This document shows, piece by piece, positions 34,851 through 43,025 of a stretch of DNA of 64,000 bases; the first letter of the stretch is position 1, and the number at the start of each line of letters is the position of its first letter. The notes under the pieces were generated by a model. That model made no database searches, had not been told where the DNA came from, and was given only the letters and a program-made list of their open reading frames with translations. Source of the DNA: Streptomyces sp. H27-C3 (lineage in GTDB: Bacteria; Actinomycetota; Actinomycetes; Streptomycetales; Streptomycetaceae); contig NZ_JASITA010000025.1 in NCBI RefSeq assembly GCF_030063415.1, forward strand, positions 1-64,000. Reading direction: 5' to 3'. The translations under genes were made by a program, and so were the position numbers.

Positions 34851-34884
34851 CCGGCGACCGGCCACGGTGACCGGTTGACCGGTC

Positions 34885-35670
34885 TCAGCCCGACCACTGG
34901 TCGAAGGCGAGCTTCGCGACCAGCGAGAAGACGACCACCAGCAGCACCCCGCGCACGAACTCGCTGCCCTTGCTGAGCGCCATCCGCGCCCCCAGCATCG
35001 CGCCCGCCAGGTTGAACACGGCCAGCACCGCGCCCAGCTGCCACAGCACCGTCCCCTGATAGGCGAACATCGCGAGCGCCCCCGCGTTGGTGCAGACGTT
35101 CACGATCTTGGCGGTGGCGGAGGCGGTGACCAGGTCGAGGTGGAGCACGGCGGTCAGCGCGAGCACCAGGAAGGTGCCGGTGCCGGGGCCGAAGACTCCG
35201 TCGTAGAAGCCAATGCCGCCGCCGACGAGGACGATCGCGGTGACGATACGGGCCCGGGTGACCGGGGCTTCGTCCTCGGCCTCATTGCGGCCGAAGGCCG
35301 GTCGCAGCAGGACGAAGGCCCCGACGGCGAACAGCGCCACCATGATCACCGGGCGCAGTACGGCGCTGCTGATCCCGGCGGCGAAAAACGCGCCGCACAT
35401 GGAGCCCACCAGGGCCATGAGCCCGATCCGTACCGCCGTGCCCACCTGGACCGGCGCCCTGCGGACGTAGGTCACCGCCGCGCCCGATGTGCCGACGATG
35501 GCCACTGCCTTGTTGGTGCCGAGGATGTGCGCTGCGGGCACGTGCGGCAGGCCCAGCAGCAACGCCGGCAGGAGCAGTAGCCCGCCGCCGCCGACCACCG
35601 CGTCGATCCAGCCGGCCGCGGCCGCGGCGAGACAGAGGACGATGAGTACAGTCAGCGATATCTCGGGCAT
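34885..35670 (-). CDS. TauE/SafE family (sulfite/organosulfonate exporter-like) membrane protein
   Basis: A 261-residue membrane protein with about eight segments and the TauE/SafE repeats: AGWIDAVVGGGGLLLLPALL in the first half and GFYDGVFGPGTGTFLVLAL in the second. Members export sulfite, sulfoacetate or related anions; the substrate here is unknown. It is divergent from the nitrite reductase operon. Confidence 0.85.
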   Translation of the reverse strand: MPEISLTVLIVLCLAAAAAGWIDAVVGGGGLLLLPALLLGLPHVPAAHILGTNKAVAIVGTSGAAVTYVRRAPVQVGTAVRIGLMALVGSMCGAFFAAGISSAVLRPVIMVALFAVGAFVLLRPAFGRNEAEDEAPVTRARIVTAIVLVGGGIGFYDGVFGPGTGTFLVLALTAVLHLDLVTASATAKIVNVCTNAGALAMFAYQGTVLWQLGAVLAVFNLAGAMLGARMALSKGSEFVRGVLLVVVFSLVAKLAFDQWSG

Positions 35671-35860
35671 GATCGCGACCCTACGGTCGGCGGACCGTGC
35701 TCCAGTCCCTACCCCACCCCTGCGAGACCCCACCCCCCTGCACCTGCACCTGCGCTTTTGTGAGCACCTGCGGCTGGGACTGGTTTCTGCGTGGTCCATG
35801 CGTCCAGACTCCCGCCCACACGGGCGCGGATCGATCGTGCCCGAACGGATCCCGGAGGTT

Positions 35861-35968
35861 CGGTTTCCCGCACCTCACGGGATGGGTTTCGGTTTCCCGC
35901 ACCTCACGGGATGGGTTTCGGTTTCCCGCACCTCACAGGATGGGTTTCGGTTTCCCGCACCTCACAGG
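35861..35968 (+). repeat. 29-bp tandem repeat upstream of the nitrite reductase operon
   Basis: Nearly four copies of a 29-bp unit (CGGTTTCCCGCACCTCACGG then GATGGGTTT), starting at 35861, 35890, 35919 and 35948; the later copies read CACAGG for CACGGG. The array lies about 90-190 bp before the FAD protein gene. There are no spacers, so it is not a CRISPR. Confidence 0.9.
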
Positions 35969-36000
35969 CTGCGGCCCGCTGCGCTGAGGACAGCGTTCCG

Positions 36001-36054
36001 CGGGGGAAACGGGCGGGATGCCGCCGGGTAACACCCGGTCCGCACGCTGAGGCC
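36001..36054 (+). promoter_or_regulatory. Leader of the nitrite reductase operon shared with nasA
   Basis: GAAAC at 36006-36010 and GTAAC at 36028-36032 are 22 bp apart. From GTAAC to the ATG the sequence (GTAACAC, then CGCACGCTGAGG) closely matches the nasA leader (GTAACAC, then CGCACGCTGACGG). This suggests one regulator, plausibly GlnR, and a shared transcription start arrangement. Confidence 0.45.
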
Positions 36055-37386
36055 ATGAGTTCGGACATCGTGGTGATAGGCGGCGGCATGGCGGGCGCCC
36101 GGCTCGCCCGGCAACTGCCGGGCGCGACGGTCATCGGCGAGGAGACGCACGCCCCGTACAACCGGGTGCTGCTCGCCGAGGTCCTCGCCGGCCGGTACGG
36201 GCCGGAGGTCGCCGCGCTGCCGTCGGCGGAGGTGCGGCGCGGGGTGCGGGTGGTCCGCGTCGACCGCGCAGACCGGGTTGTGCAGTGCGACGACGGCAGT
36301 GTCGTGCCGTACTCGACCCTGGTCCTGGCCACCGGCTCGAACCCCGTACTGCCGCCCCTGCGCGGCCTCCCCCCGCGCGAACTCCCGGACGGTGTGCACC
36401 CCTTCCGCACCATGGACGACTGCCTGGCACTCGGTGCCGCCGTCCGTGAAGGCACCCGAGCCGTGGTCATCGGCGGCGGCCTTCTCGGCGTCTCGGCGGC
36501 CCGCGCCCTCGCGGCACGCGGCGCCCGGGTGGTGCTGGCCCAGCAGGGCGAGCGCCTGATGGAACGCCAGCTGGACCCGGCGGCGTCCGCCTTGCTCCGC
36601 GACCACATCGAGGCACTGGGCGTGGAGGTCCACACGGAGTGCCGGGTTCGCGGTCTGCACTCCGACGGCGGCGCGGTACGGGCCGTCGAGCTCGCCGACG
36701 GCTACGAACTCGCGGCCGAACTCGTGGTCCTCGCCTGCGGGGTGCGCCCCAGGGTCGGCCTCGCGCAGGCCGCCGGTCTCGACGTCCGGCGTGGCATCGT
36801 CGTGGACGATCAGCTGCGCACTTCGGACCCGCACATCCGCGCGGTCGGCGACTGCGCGGAGCACAACGGCACGGTGTACGGACTCGCCGGCCCGGCACTG
36901 GAACAGGCGGACGTCCTGGCCGCTCTACTGAAGGACGCGCCACTGAAGGACGCACCCGTGGCCGACGCACCGGCCGCCGGCGCCCCCACCAACGCCCCCG
37001 GCACGACGGCCGGAGCGACCCCTCAGCCCGGCCGGCCCACCCCCCACCCGCAGTCGTCGGACGGCACCGGCACCGGCACCGGCACCGACAGCGGCTCCGG
37101 CCCCCGCTACACCGGCACCCGCGCCCTGACCCGCCTCACCCTGAACGGTCACGGCCCCCTCGACCTCGCCACCTTCGGCGTGACGACCCCGCTGCCCGGC
37201 GACGACGTCGTTCGCCTCACCGACGCCACCCGAGGCGCGTACCGCAAGGTCGTCGTCCGCGGGGACCGCCTGATCGGCGGAATCCTGCTGGGCGACCTCG
37301 GCGCGGTCGGCGAGCTCGCCCGTACCTGGGAGGGCGACGAGCCGCTCCCCTCCTCCCCCCTGTTCCACCTGCTTGGAGGCTCCTGA
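36055..37386 (+). CDS. FAD-dependent NAD(P)H oxidoreductase of nitrate/nitrite assimilation
   Basis: A 443-residue flavoprotein resembling the N-terminal half of NirB. The FAD motif is DIVVIGGGMAGARLARQLPG, the NAD motif AVVIGGGLLGVSAARALAAR, and the second FAD contact HIRAVGDCAEHNGTVYGLAG. Residues 290-350 are a low-complexity stretch with LKDAP repeats and alternating GT. It is the first gene of the operon and ends 1 bp before nirB starts. It probably feeds electrons to nitrate or nitrite reductase; nasA has no reductase subunit of its own nearby. Confidence 0.85.
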   Translation: MSSDIVVIGGGMAGARLARQLPGATVIGEETHAPYNRVLLAEVLAGRYGPEVAALPSAEVRRGVRVVRVDRADRVVQCDDGSVVPYSTLVLATGSNPVLPPLRGLPPRELPDGVHPFRTMDDCLALGAAVREGTRAVVIGGGLLGVSAARALAARGARVVLAQQGERLMERQLDPAASALLRDHIEALGVEVHTECRVRGLHSDGGAVRAVELADGYELAAELVVLACGVRPRVGLAQAAGLDVRRGIVVDDQLRTSDPHIRAVGDCAEHNGTVYGLAGPALEQADVLAALLKDAPLKDAPVADAPAAGAPTNAPGTTAGATPQPGRPTPHPQSSDGTGTGTGTDSGSGPRYTGTRALTRLTLNGHGPLDLATFGVTTPLPGDDVVRLTDATRGAYRKVVVRGDRLIGGILLGDLGAVGELARTWEGDEPLPSSPLFHLLGGS

Positions 37387-37387
37387 G

Positions 37388-39943
37388 ATGCCCACACCCA
37401 CGATCGTGGTCGTCGGCCACGGGATGGTCGGCCAGCGATTCCTGGAGGCCCTCGCCGAGCGGGGAGTCACCGGGCGCGCGCGGATCGTCGTGCTGTGCGA
37501 GGAGCCGCGCCCCGCGTACGACCGCGTCCGGCTGACCTCGTACTTCGACGGCCGCACCCCCGGCGACCTCGCCCTGGCCGCGCCCGATTTCATGGACGCC
37601 CACGGCATCGAACTGCATCTGGACGACCCGGCGCACACCATCGACCGGGCGGCGCGCACGGTCACTTCGCGCGCCGGGCGCACGTTCACGTACGACACGC
37701 TGGTCCTCGCCACCGGTTCGTACCCCTTCGTGCCGCCCGTCCCCGGCAAGGACGCGGAGGGCTGCTTCGTCTACCGCACCATCGAGGACCTGCTGGCGAT
37801 CGAGGAGTACGCGAAGACCTCGCGGACCGGAGCGGTGGTCGGCGGCGGGTTGCTCGGGCTCGAAGCGGCGGGGGCACTCAAGGGGCTCGGACTGACCACG
37901 CACATCGTGGAGTTCGCACCCCGGCTGATGCCCGTCCAGATCGACGAGGGCGGCGGGGCCGCCCTGCTGCGGACCATCGAGGGCATGGGTCTGAGCGTCC
38001 ACGCGGGCGTGGGCACCCAGGAGGTGACCTGCGACGAACGCGGCGCGGTGAACGGTATGAAGCTCTCGGACGGCTCCGCGCTCGCCACCGACCTGGTGGT
38101 CTTCTCGGCGGGCGTACGCCCCCGGGACCAGCTCGCCCGCGACAGCGGCCTCACCGTGGGCGAGCGCGGCGGCATCACGGTCGACGAGCAGTGCCGCACC
38201 TCCGACCCGGCCGTCTTCGCGATCGGTGAGTGCGCGCTGGCGGCGGACGGCCGGGTGTACGGACTGGTGGCGCCCGGCTACGAGATGGCCGAGACGGCGG
38301 CCGAGACCATAGCGGGCCGCGAACGGGCCTTCACCGGCGCCGACCTGTCCACCAAGCTCAAGCTCCTCGGTGTGGACGTCGCGTCCTTCGGCGACGCGCA
38401 CGGCAGCGCCGCAGGCTGCCTCGACGTCGTGTACTCGGACTCGCGCTCCGGTGTCTACAAGAAGCTCGTCGTCAGCCCCGACGGCATACTGCTCGGTGGT
38501 GTCCTGGTCGGCGACGCCGACACCTACGCCATGCTGCGTCCCCTCACCGGGACGGTGCCGCCCGTCGCACCCGAGTCGCTGGTCCTCCCGGCGGGCGTCG
38601 GCGTCCCCGCGGCCCTCGGCCCGTCCGCGCTGCCCGACGAGGCCGTCATCTGCAGCTGCCACAACGTCACCAAGGGCGCCATCCACGCTTCCGGCTGTAC
38701 CACCGTCCCCGAAGTGAAGAAGTGCACGAAGGCGGGCACCGGCTGCGGCAGTTGCGTCAAGCTCATCGGACAGCTACTGCCCGAGAGCGAGGGGAGCAAG
38801 GGACTGTGCGGCTGTTTCGCCCACACCCGCAGCGAGCTGTACGAGATCGTCCGCACCCTGCGCATCACCTCCTACTCCCAGCTCCTCGACAGCCACGCGC
38901 GCGTGGAGGCGCAGGGCGGCGACGGCTGCGAGATCTGCAAGCCCACCGTCGCGTCGATCCTGGCGAGCCTGGCCCCGACCATCAACGTGGACGGGTACAT
39001 CCTGGACGGCGAGCAGGCCGCACTCCAGGACACCAACGACCACTTCCTCGCGAACATCCAGCGCAACGGTTCGTACTCGATCGTGCCCCGCATCCCCGGC
39101 GGCGAGATCACCCCGGAGAAGCTCATCGTGATCGGGGAGGTGGGACGGGACTTCGGTCTCTATACGAAGATCACGGGCGGGCAGCGCATCGACCTGTTCG
39201 GCGCCCGGGTGGACCAGCTTCCGGCGATCTGGGCGCGGCTGGTCGACGCGGGCTTCGAGTCGGGACACGCCTACGGAAAGTCGTTGCGCACGGTCAAGTC
39301 CTGTGTGGGACAGAGCTGGTGCCGCTACGGCGTGCAGGACTCGGTCAAGATGGCCATCGACCTGGAGCTGCGCTACCGGGGCCTGCGCTCGCCGCACAAG
39401 CTCAAGTCCGCCGTCTCGGGCTGCGCGCGCGAGTGCGCGGAGGCGCGCGGCAAGGACTTCGGCATCATCGCCACCGCGAACGGCTGGAATCTGTACGTCG
39501 GCGGCAACGGCGGCGCCGACCCGCGCCACGCCGACCTGCTCGCCCAGGACCTGTCCGACGCCGAACTGGTGCGCCTGATCGACCGGTTCCTGATGTTCTA
39601 CATCCGCACCGCCGACCGCCTGGAGCGAACCTCGGCCTGGCTGGAGCGGATCGAGGGCGGCCTGGACCACGTACGGGATGTCGTCGTCCACGACTCGCTC
39701 GGGCTGTGCGCGGAGCTGGAGTCCCTGATGGCTGCGCACGTCATCGGTTACCGCGACGAGTGGGCCGAGACCCTCAACGACCCGGATCGCCTGCGCCGCT
39801 TCGTCTCCTTCGTCAACGCCCCCGAGTCGCCCGATCCGTCCGTGGCGTTCATTCCGGAGCGCGACCAGGTCAAGCCGGACCCGGCACCTCTCCTGGCGGG
39901 CCCGGTGCTCGCCATCCGTACGCTCGAAGGGACACCCGCGTGA
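37388..39943 (+). CDS. nirB: Assimilatory nitrite reductase large subunit
   Basis: Reduces nitrite to ammonium using NAD(P)H, FAD, Fe-S clusters and siroheme; 851 residues. In order: FAD/NAD domain (TIVVVGHGMVGQRFLEAL, GAVVGGGLLGLEAAGALKG), a BFD-like [2Fe-2S] domain (ICSCHNVTKGAIHASGC, KKCTKAGTGCGSC), a further cysteine pair (DGCEICKPTVASIL), and the siroheme/[4Fe-4S] half with VKSCVGQSWCRYG and SAVSGCARECAEARGKDFG. The length is normal. It is coupled to nirD by a TGATG overlap. Siroheme could come through the chelatase at 7813. Confidence 0.96.
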   Translation: MPTPTIVVVGHGMVGQRFLEALAERGVTGRARIVVLCEEPRPAYDRVRLTSYFDGRTPGDLALAAPDFMDAHGIELHLDDPAHTIDRAARTVTSRAGRTFTYDTLVLATGSYPFVPPVPGKDAEGCFVYRTIEDLLAIEEYAKTSRTGAVVGGGLLGLEAAGALKGLGLTTHIVEFAPRLMPVQIDEGGGAALLRTIEGMGLSVHAGVGTQEVTCDERGAVNGMKLSDGSALATDLVVFSAGVRPRDQLARDSGLTVGERGGITVDEQCRTSDPAVFAIGECALAADGRVYGLVAPGYEMAETAAETIAGRERAFTGADLSTKLKLLGVDVASFGDAHGSAAGCLDVVYSDSRSGVYKKLVVSPDGILLGGVLVGDADTYAMLRPLTGTVPPVAPESLVLPAGVGVPAALGPSALPDEAVICSCHNVTKGAIHASGCTTVPEVKKCTKAGTGCGSCVKLIGQLLPESEGSKGLCGCFAHTRSELYEIVRTLRITSYSQLLDSHARVEAQGGDGCEICKPTVASILASLAPTINVDGYILDGEQAALQDTNDHFLANIQRNGSYSIVPRIPGGEITPEKLIVIGEVGRDFGLYTKITGGQRIDLFGARVDQLPAIWARLVDAGFESGHAYGKSLRTVKSCVGQSWCRYGVQDSVKMAIDLELRYRGLRSPHKLKSAVSGCARECAEARGKDFGIIATANGWNLYVGGNGGADPRHADLLAQDLSDAELVRLIDRFLMFYIRTADRLERTSAWLERIEGGLDHVRDVVVHDSLGLCAELESLMAAHVIGYRDEWAETLNDPDRLRRFVSFVNAPESPDPSVAFIPERDQVKPDPAPLLAGPVLAIRTLEGTPA

Positions 39944-40377
39944 TGAACGCCGAACCAGATCTCGGCCCCGACATCGGACCCAACCTCGGACTCGACCTGG
40001 AGCTGGACCTCGAACCTGACCTGGACCTGGACCTGGACATCGAACTCGAATTGGGCCAGGGCTGGTTGACGGTCTGCGCGCTGTCCGGCCTGACCCCCGG
40101 CCGCGGGGTCGCGGCGCTACTGCCCGACGGCCGCCAGGTCGCGGTCTTCCTGGACCGCGCGGGCACCCCGTACGCGATCGACAACCGTGACCCCTTCTCC
40201 GGCGCCTACGTCCTCTCCCGCGGCCTCCTCGGCGCCAGCCACGGCAGCCCGTTCGTCGCCTCCCCCCTCCTCAAGCAGCGCTTCGATCTGGCGACGGGAC
40301 GCTGCCTGGACGACGACTCGGTGTCGGTCGGGACATTTCGGGTCCGACTGGCGGGACGAACCCCCACCCTTACTTGA
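39943..40377 (+). CDS. nirD: Nitrite reductase small subunit with an acidic repeat leader
   Basis: A 144-residue Rieske-fold protein without cluster ligands, as usual for NirD. The family domain starts near residue 39 (GWLTVCALSGLTPGRGV) and includes TPYAIDNRDPFSGAYVLSRG. Residues 5-38 are an unusual leader of alternating Asp/Glu and Leu (e.g. LELDLEPDLDLDLDIELEL) encoded by GACCTG-like hexamer repeats; normal NirD proteins start almost directly with the domain. The stop lies inside the -35 region of the next gene. Confidence 0.93.
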   Translation: MNAEPDLGPDIGPNLGLDLELDLEPDLDLDLDIELELGQGWLTVCALSGLTPGRGVAALLPDGRQVAVFLDRAGTPYAIDNRDPFSGAYVLSRGLLGASHGSPFVASPLLKQRFDLATGRCLDDDSVSVGTFRVRLAGRTPTLT

Positions 40378-40403
40378 CCGCTCGTTCTGCAATCCCATAC
40401 AGT
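40374..40403 (+). promoter_or_regulatory. Promoter of the TetR gene, predicted leaderless
   Basis: TTGACC at 40374-40379, an 18-bp spacer and TACAGT at 40398-40403 place the transcription start about on the GTG at 40411. The spacer contains GACCGCTCGTTC, matching GACCGATCATTC before the SDR gene, so it may be the TetR operator. Confidence 0.55.
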
Positions 40404-40410
40404 CACCCAC

Positions 40411-40995
40411 GTGGCCAGGACCAAGGAATTCGATCCCGACGCCGCACTGCAGGCAGCCCTGGAGCTGTTCTGGCGGCGCGGTTACGAGGCGACGTCGATG
40501 GCGGACCTCGTCGAGCACCTCGGCATCGGCCGCGCCAGCATCTACGCCACCTTCGGCAATAAGCACGAGCTCTACCTCAAGGCCCTCGACCGGTACGCCG
40601 AGGTCCGTAACCCCCACCTGCTCGACGAGCTGTCCCAGCCGGGCCCCGCGCTGCCGGCCGTACGGACCGTGCTGCGCCGCTTCGCCGCCGAGTCGGCGTC
40701 CGAAGACCAGCGACTGAACGGCTGTTTCATCACCAACACGGCGGCCGAGCTGGGCCCGCACGACAGCGACGCCGCCCGCCGGGTCGAGGTGAACTGGGAG
40801 CACCTGGAAACCCTGCTGCACTCGGCGCTCGTACGGGCCCGGGCCCAGGGCGAGTTGCCTCCGGGCCGCGATCCACAGGCACTCGCGCGGATGCTGCTCG
40901 TCCTGATGCAGGGCCTGCGGATCGTGGGCAAAGCATCCACCGACCCGGCCAGGGTGCGGGACGCGACCGAGCAGGCACTGACCCTGCTGGACTGA
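40411..40995 (+). CDS. TetR-family transcriptional regulator
   Basis: A 194-residue repressor. The N-terminal helix-turn-helix is FDPDAALQAALELFWRRGYE followed by MADLVEHLGIGRASIYATFG. The C-terminal domain (LARMLLVLMQGLRIVGKAS) is of the AcrR/TetR_C type. It begins with GTG and probably has no 5' leader. It likely controls itself and the SDR gene 123 bp downstream, since both promoters carry a similar motif. Confidence 0.88.
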   Translation: MARTKEFDPDAALQAALELFWRRGYEATSMADLVEHLGIGRASIYATFGNKHELYLKALDRYAEVRNPHLLDELSQPGPALPAVRTVLRRFAAESASEDQRLNGCFITNTAAELGPHDSDAARRVEVNWEHLETLLHSALVRARAQGELPPGRDPQALARMLLVLMQGLRIVGKASTDPARVRDATEQALTLLD

Positions 40996-41068
40996 TCCGC
41001 CTCCCACGGTCCACCGACCCCCCTGTTCCACCGGCGCCTTCGGGCGCCTTATACACGCCTTCATAACA

Positions 41069-41093
41069 GACCGATCATTCCAGAACGTTCTGG
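41069..41093 (+). promoter_or_regulatory. Candidate TetR operator before the SDR gene
   Basis: GACCGATCATTC (41069-41080) matches the motif in the regulator's own promoter and runs into a perfect 14-bp palindrome, CCAGAACGTTCTGG (41080-41093). Confidence 0.5.
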
Positions 41094-41118
41094 GCACTCT
41101 CCTCAAGGAGTCACTACC

Positions 41119-41889
41119 ATGACCATGACCGCCCGCTTCACCGGCAAGACCGTCCTCGTCACCGGGGCCGGATCCGGCCTCGGCCGGGCCATCGCGCTCG
41201 CCTTCGCCGCCGAGGGCGCACATGTGGTCGCCTCCGGGCGCGGCGCCACGCCCCTGGATGAAACCGTCGCGCTGGCCACCGAGGCGGGCGGCAGCGCGAT
41301 CGCGATCACCGCGGACGTCACCCGCTCCGAGGACGTCCGGGCTCTCGTCAGCCGGACCGTCGAGCACTTCGGCGGTCTCGATGTCGCCGTCAACAACGCC
41401 GGTGTCTTCCGCGGTGGCCGCCCTGTCGCCGAACTGCCCGAGGCCGACTGGCGCACCCTCCTCGACGTCAATGTGACGGGCGTACTGCTCTCCATGCAGG
41501 CCGAGATCGACCGGATGCGCGTCCAGGACGGCGGCGGCGCGATCGTCAACATCTCCTCCAACCTCGGCGCGCACCTGCGCGTTCCGGGCATCGCGGGCTA
41601 CGCAGCGTCCAAGGCCGCCGTCTCCGCCCTCACCCGCGGAGCCGCCCTCGACCACATCCACGACGGCATCCGGATCAACGCCGTGAGCCCCGGCGCCTCG
41701 GCCACCACCATGTCGCTGCGGCCCGGCGAGAGCGATGGCGAGCGCGCCGTCCGGATGAAGGAGGAGTCGCCGCTCGGCCGGGTGTCCACGGCCGAAGAGG
41801 TCGCCGCCGCAGTGCTCTACCTGGCCTCGTCCGACGCGGCATCCGTGGTCGGCACCGACCTGGTGATCGACGGCGGGAGCTCCGCCTGA
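41119..41889 (+). CDS. Short-chain dehydrogenase/reductase
   Basis: A 256-residue classical SDR. The cofactor loop is VLVTGAGSGLGRAIALAF, the NNAG motif is AVNNAGVFRGGR, the catalytic Ser is in AIVNISSNLGAHL, and Tyr/Lys are in GYAASKAAVSAL. It ends with GTDLVIDGGSSA, usual for NAD(P)-dependent 3-oxoacyl-type reductases. AAGGAG precedes the ATG. The likely repressor is the TetR protein encoded just upstream. Confidence 0.92.
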   Translation: MTMTARFTGKTVLVTGAGSGLGRAIALAFAAEGAHVVASGRGATPLDETVALATEAGGSAIAITADVTRSEDVRALVSRTVEHFGGLDVAVNNAGVFRGGRPVAELPEADWRTLLDVNVTGVLLSMQAEIDRMRVQDGGGAIVNISSNLGAHLRVPGIAGYAASKAAVSALTRGAALDHIHDGIRINAVSPGASATTMSLRPGESDGERAVRMKEESPLGRVSTAEEVAAAVLYLASSDAASVVGTDLVIDGGSSA

Positions 41890-41937
41890 CGGTGCGGGAC
41901 CTCCGCCCGACGGGCGGGCCGGTCGTAGGCTGGGGCC

Positions 41938-42879
41938 ATGACGACCGGCTGGAACGCGAGCGACATTCCCGACCAGAGCGGCCGTACGGCCGTGGTGACC
42001 GGTTCCAACAGCGGCATCGGGCTGGTCACGGCGCGGGAACTGGCCCGCCGCGGCGCGCGCGTGATTCTCGCGTGCCGCAGCGAGGCCCGTGGCAGGAAGG
42101 CCGCGGCGGACATCCTGACCGACGTGCCCGACGCACAAGTCCAGTTCATGCCGCTGGACCTGGCAGAACTGTCCTCCGTACGGGACTTCGCACGGGACCT
42201 CGCGGGTGCGTACCCGCACGACGGTCTCGACCTGCTCGTCAACAACGCGGGCATCATGGCCCTCCCGTACGGAAGGACGGCCGACGGCTTCGAGACGCAG
42301 TTCGGCGTCAACCATCTCGGACACTTCGCCCTCACCGGACTGCTGCTCCCGCACCTGCTCCGGACGCCCGGCGCCCGCGTCGTGACCGTCTCCAGCGGGC
42401 TCCACGCGCTCGCCAACATCGACATGGGCGACCTCAACAGCGAGCGCAAGTACCGCCGCTGGGTGGCGTACGGCCGGTCCAAGTCGGCGAATCTGCTCTT
42501 CATCCACGAGCTGGCGCGGCGGCTCGACGCGATCGGCTCCGACATCGTCGCGGCGGCGGCACAGCCCGGCTACGCCCGTACCAACCTGCAGACCGCGGGC
42601 GCGCGGATGGAGGGCCGCAGGACGGCCGAGCGGCTCATCGAGTTCGGCAACCGGATCGTGGCGCAGTCCGCCGAAGAGGGCGCACTGCCCACCCTGTACG
42701 CGGCGACCGCGCCCGACGTACGTCCCGACTCGTTCACCGGGCCGAGGTTCCAGAGCTGGCGGGGCGCGCCCACCAGGTCGTGGCGCGCGCCGTGGACGCT
42801 GAACGATGTGGCGGGCGAACGCCTGTGGTCCGCGTCCGAGCAGGCCACCGGTGTGACGTACGAGGGCCTCAAGTCCTGA
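41938..42879 (+). CDS. Short-chain dehydrogenase/reductase, retinol dehydrogenase-like
   Basis: A 313-residue SDR of the longer retinol dehydrogenase/WWOX-like type. The cofactor loop is AVVTGSNSGIGLVTARELAR, NNAG is in LLVNNAGIMALPYG, the serine in VVTVSSGLHALANI, and Tyr/Lys in VAYGRSKSANLLFIHELARR. The substrate is unknown. It begins 48 bp after the preceding SDR gene and may be co-transcribed. Confidence 0.9.
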   Translation: MTTGWNASDIPDQSGRTAVVTGSNSGIGLVTARELARRGARVILACRSEARGRKAAADILTDVPDAQVQFMPLDLAELSSVRDFARDLAGAYPHDGLDLLVNNAGIMALPYGRTADGFETQFGVNHLGHFALTGLLLPHLLRTPGARVVTVSSGLHALANIDMGDLNSERKYRRWVAYGRSKSANLLFIHELARRLDAIGSDIVAAAAQPGYARTNLQTAGARMEGRRTAERLIEFGNRIVAQSAEEGALPTLYAATAPDVRPDSFTGPRFQSWRGAPTRSWRAPWTLNDVAGERLWSASEQATGVTYEGLKS

Positions 42880-42922
42880 GGCCCTCGCCGTCACCCGCCG
42901 GCCACTGCCGTGTCCGGGCGGT

Positions 42923-43025
42923 GCGTGAGCCGGGGTGTCGGCCGATGTGCCCCACTCGTCGAGCAGGCCGAACCAGGTGGCCCAGTCGCTGCCCGTGGCC
43001 GCCGTCAGCGCGCCGTCCGACACGC
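42923..43025. repeat. In-place inverted 93-bp segment flanked by short inverted repeats
   Basis: The repeats are GCGTG (42923-42927) and CACGC (43021-43025), extended imperfectly as CGGT(C)GCGTG. The enclosed 93 bp (42928-43020) read in reverse encode the expected N terminus of the gene to the right (SDGALTAATGSDWATWFGLL). The repeats contain the GTG start, and 93 is a multiple of three, so both orientations give an open frame joined to the same downstream part. Confidence 0.75.

Noticed and set aside
35861..35968. Possible CRISPR array (29-bp repeats)
   Set aside because: The units are directly adjacent with no spacers, and no cas genes are present.
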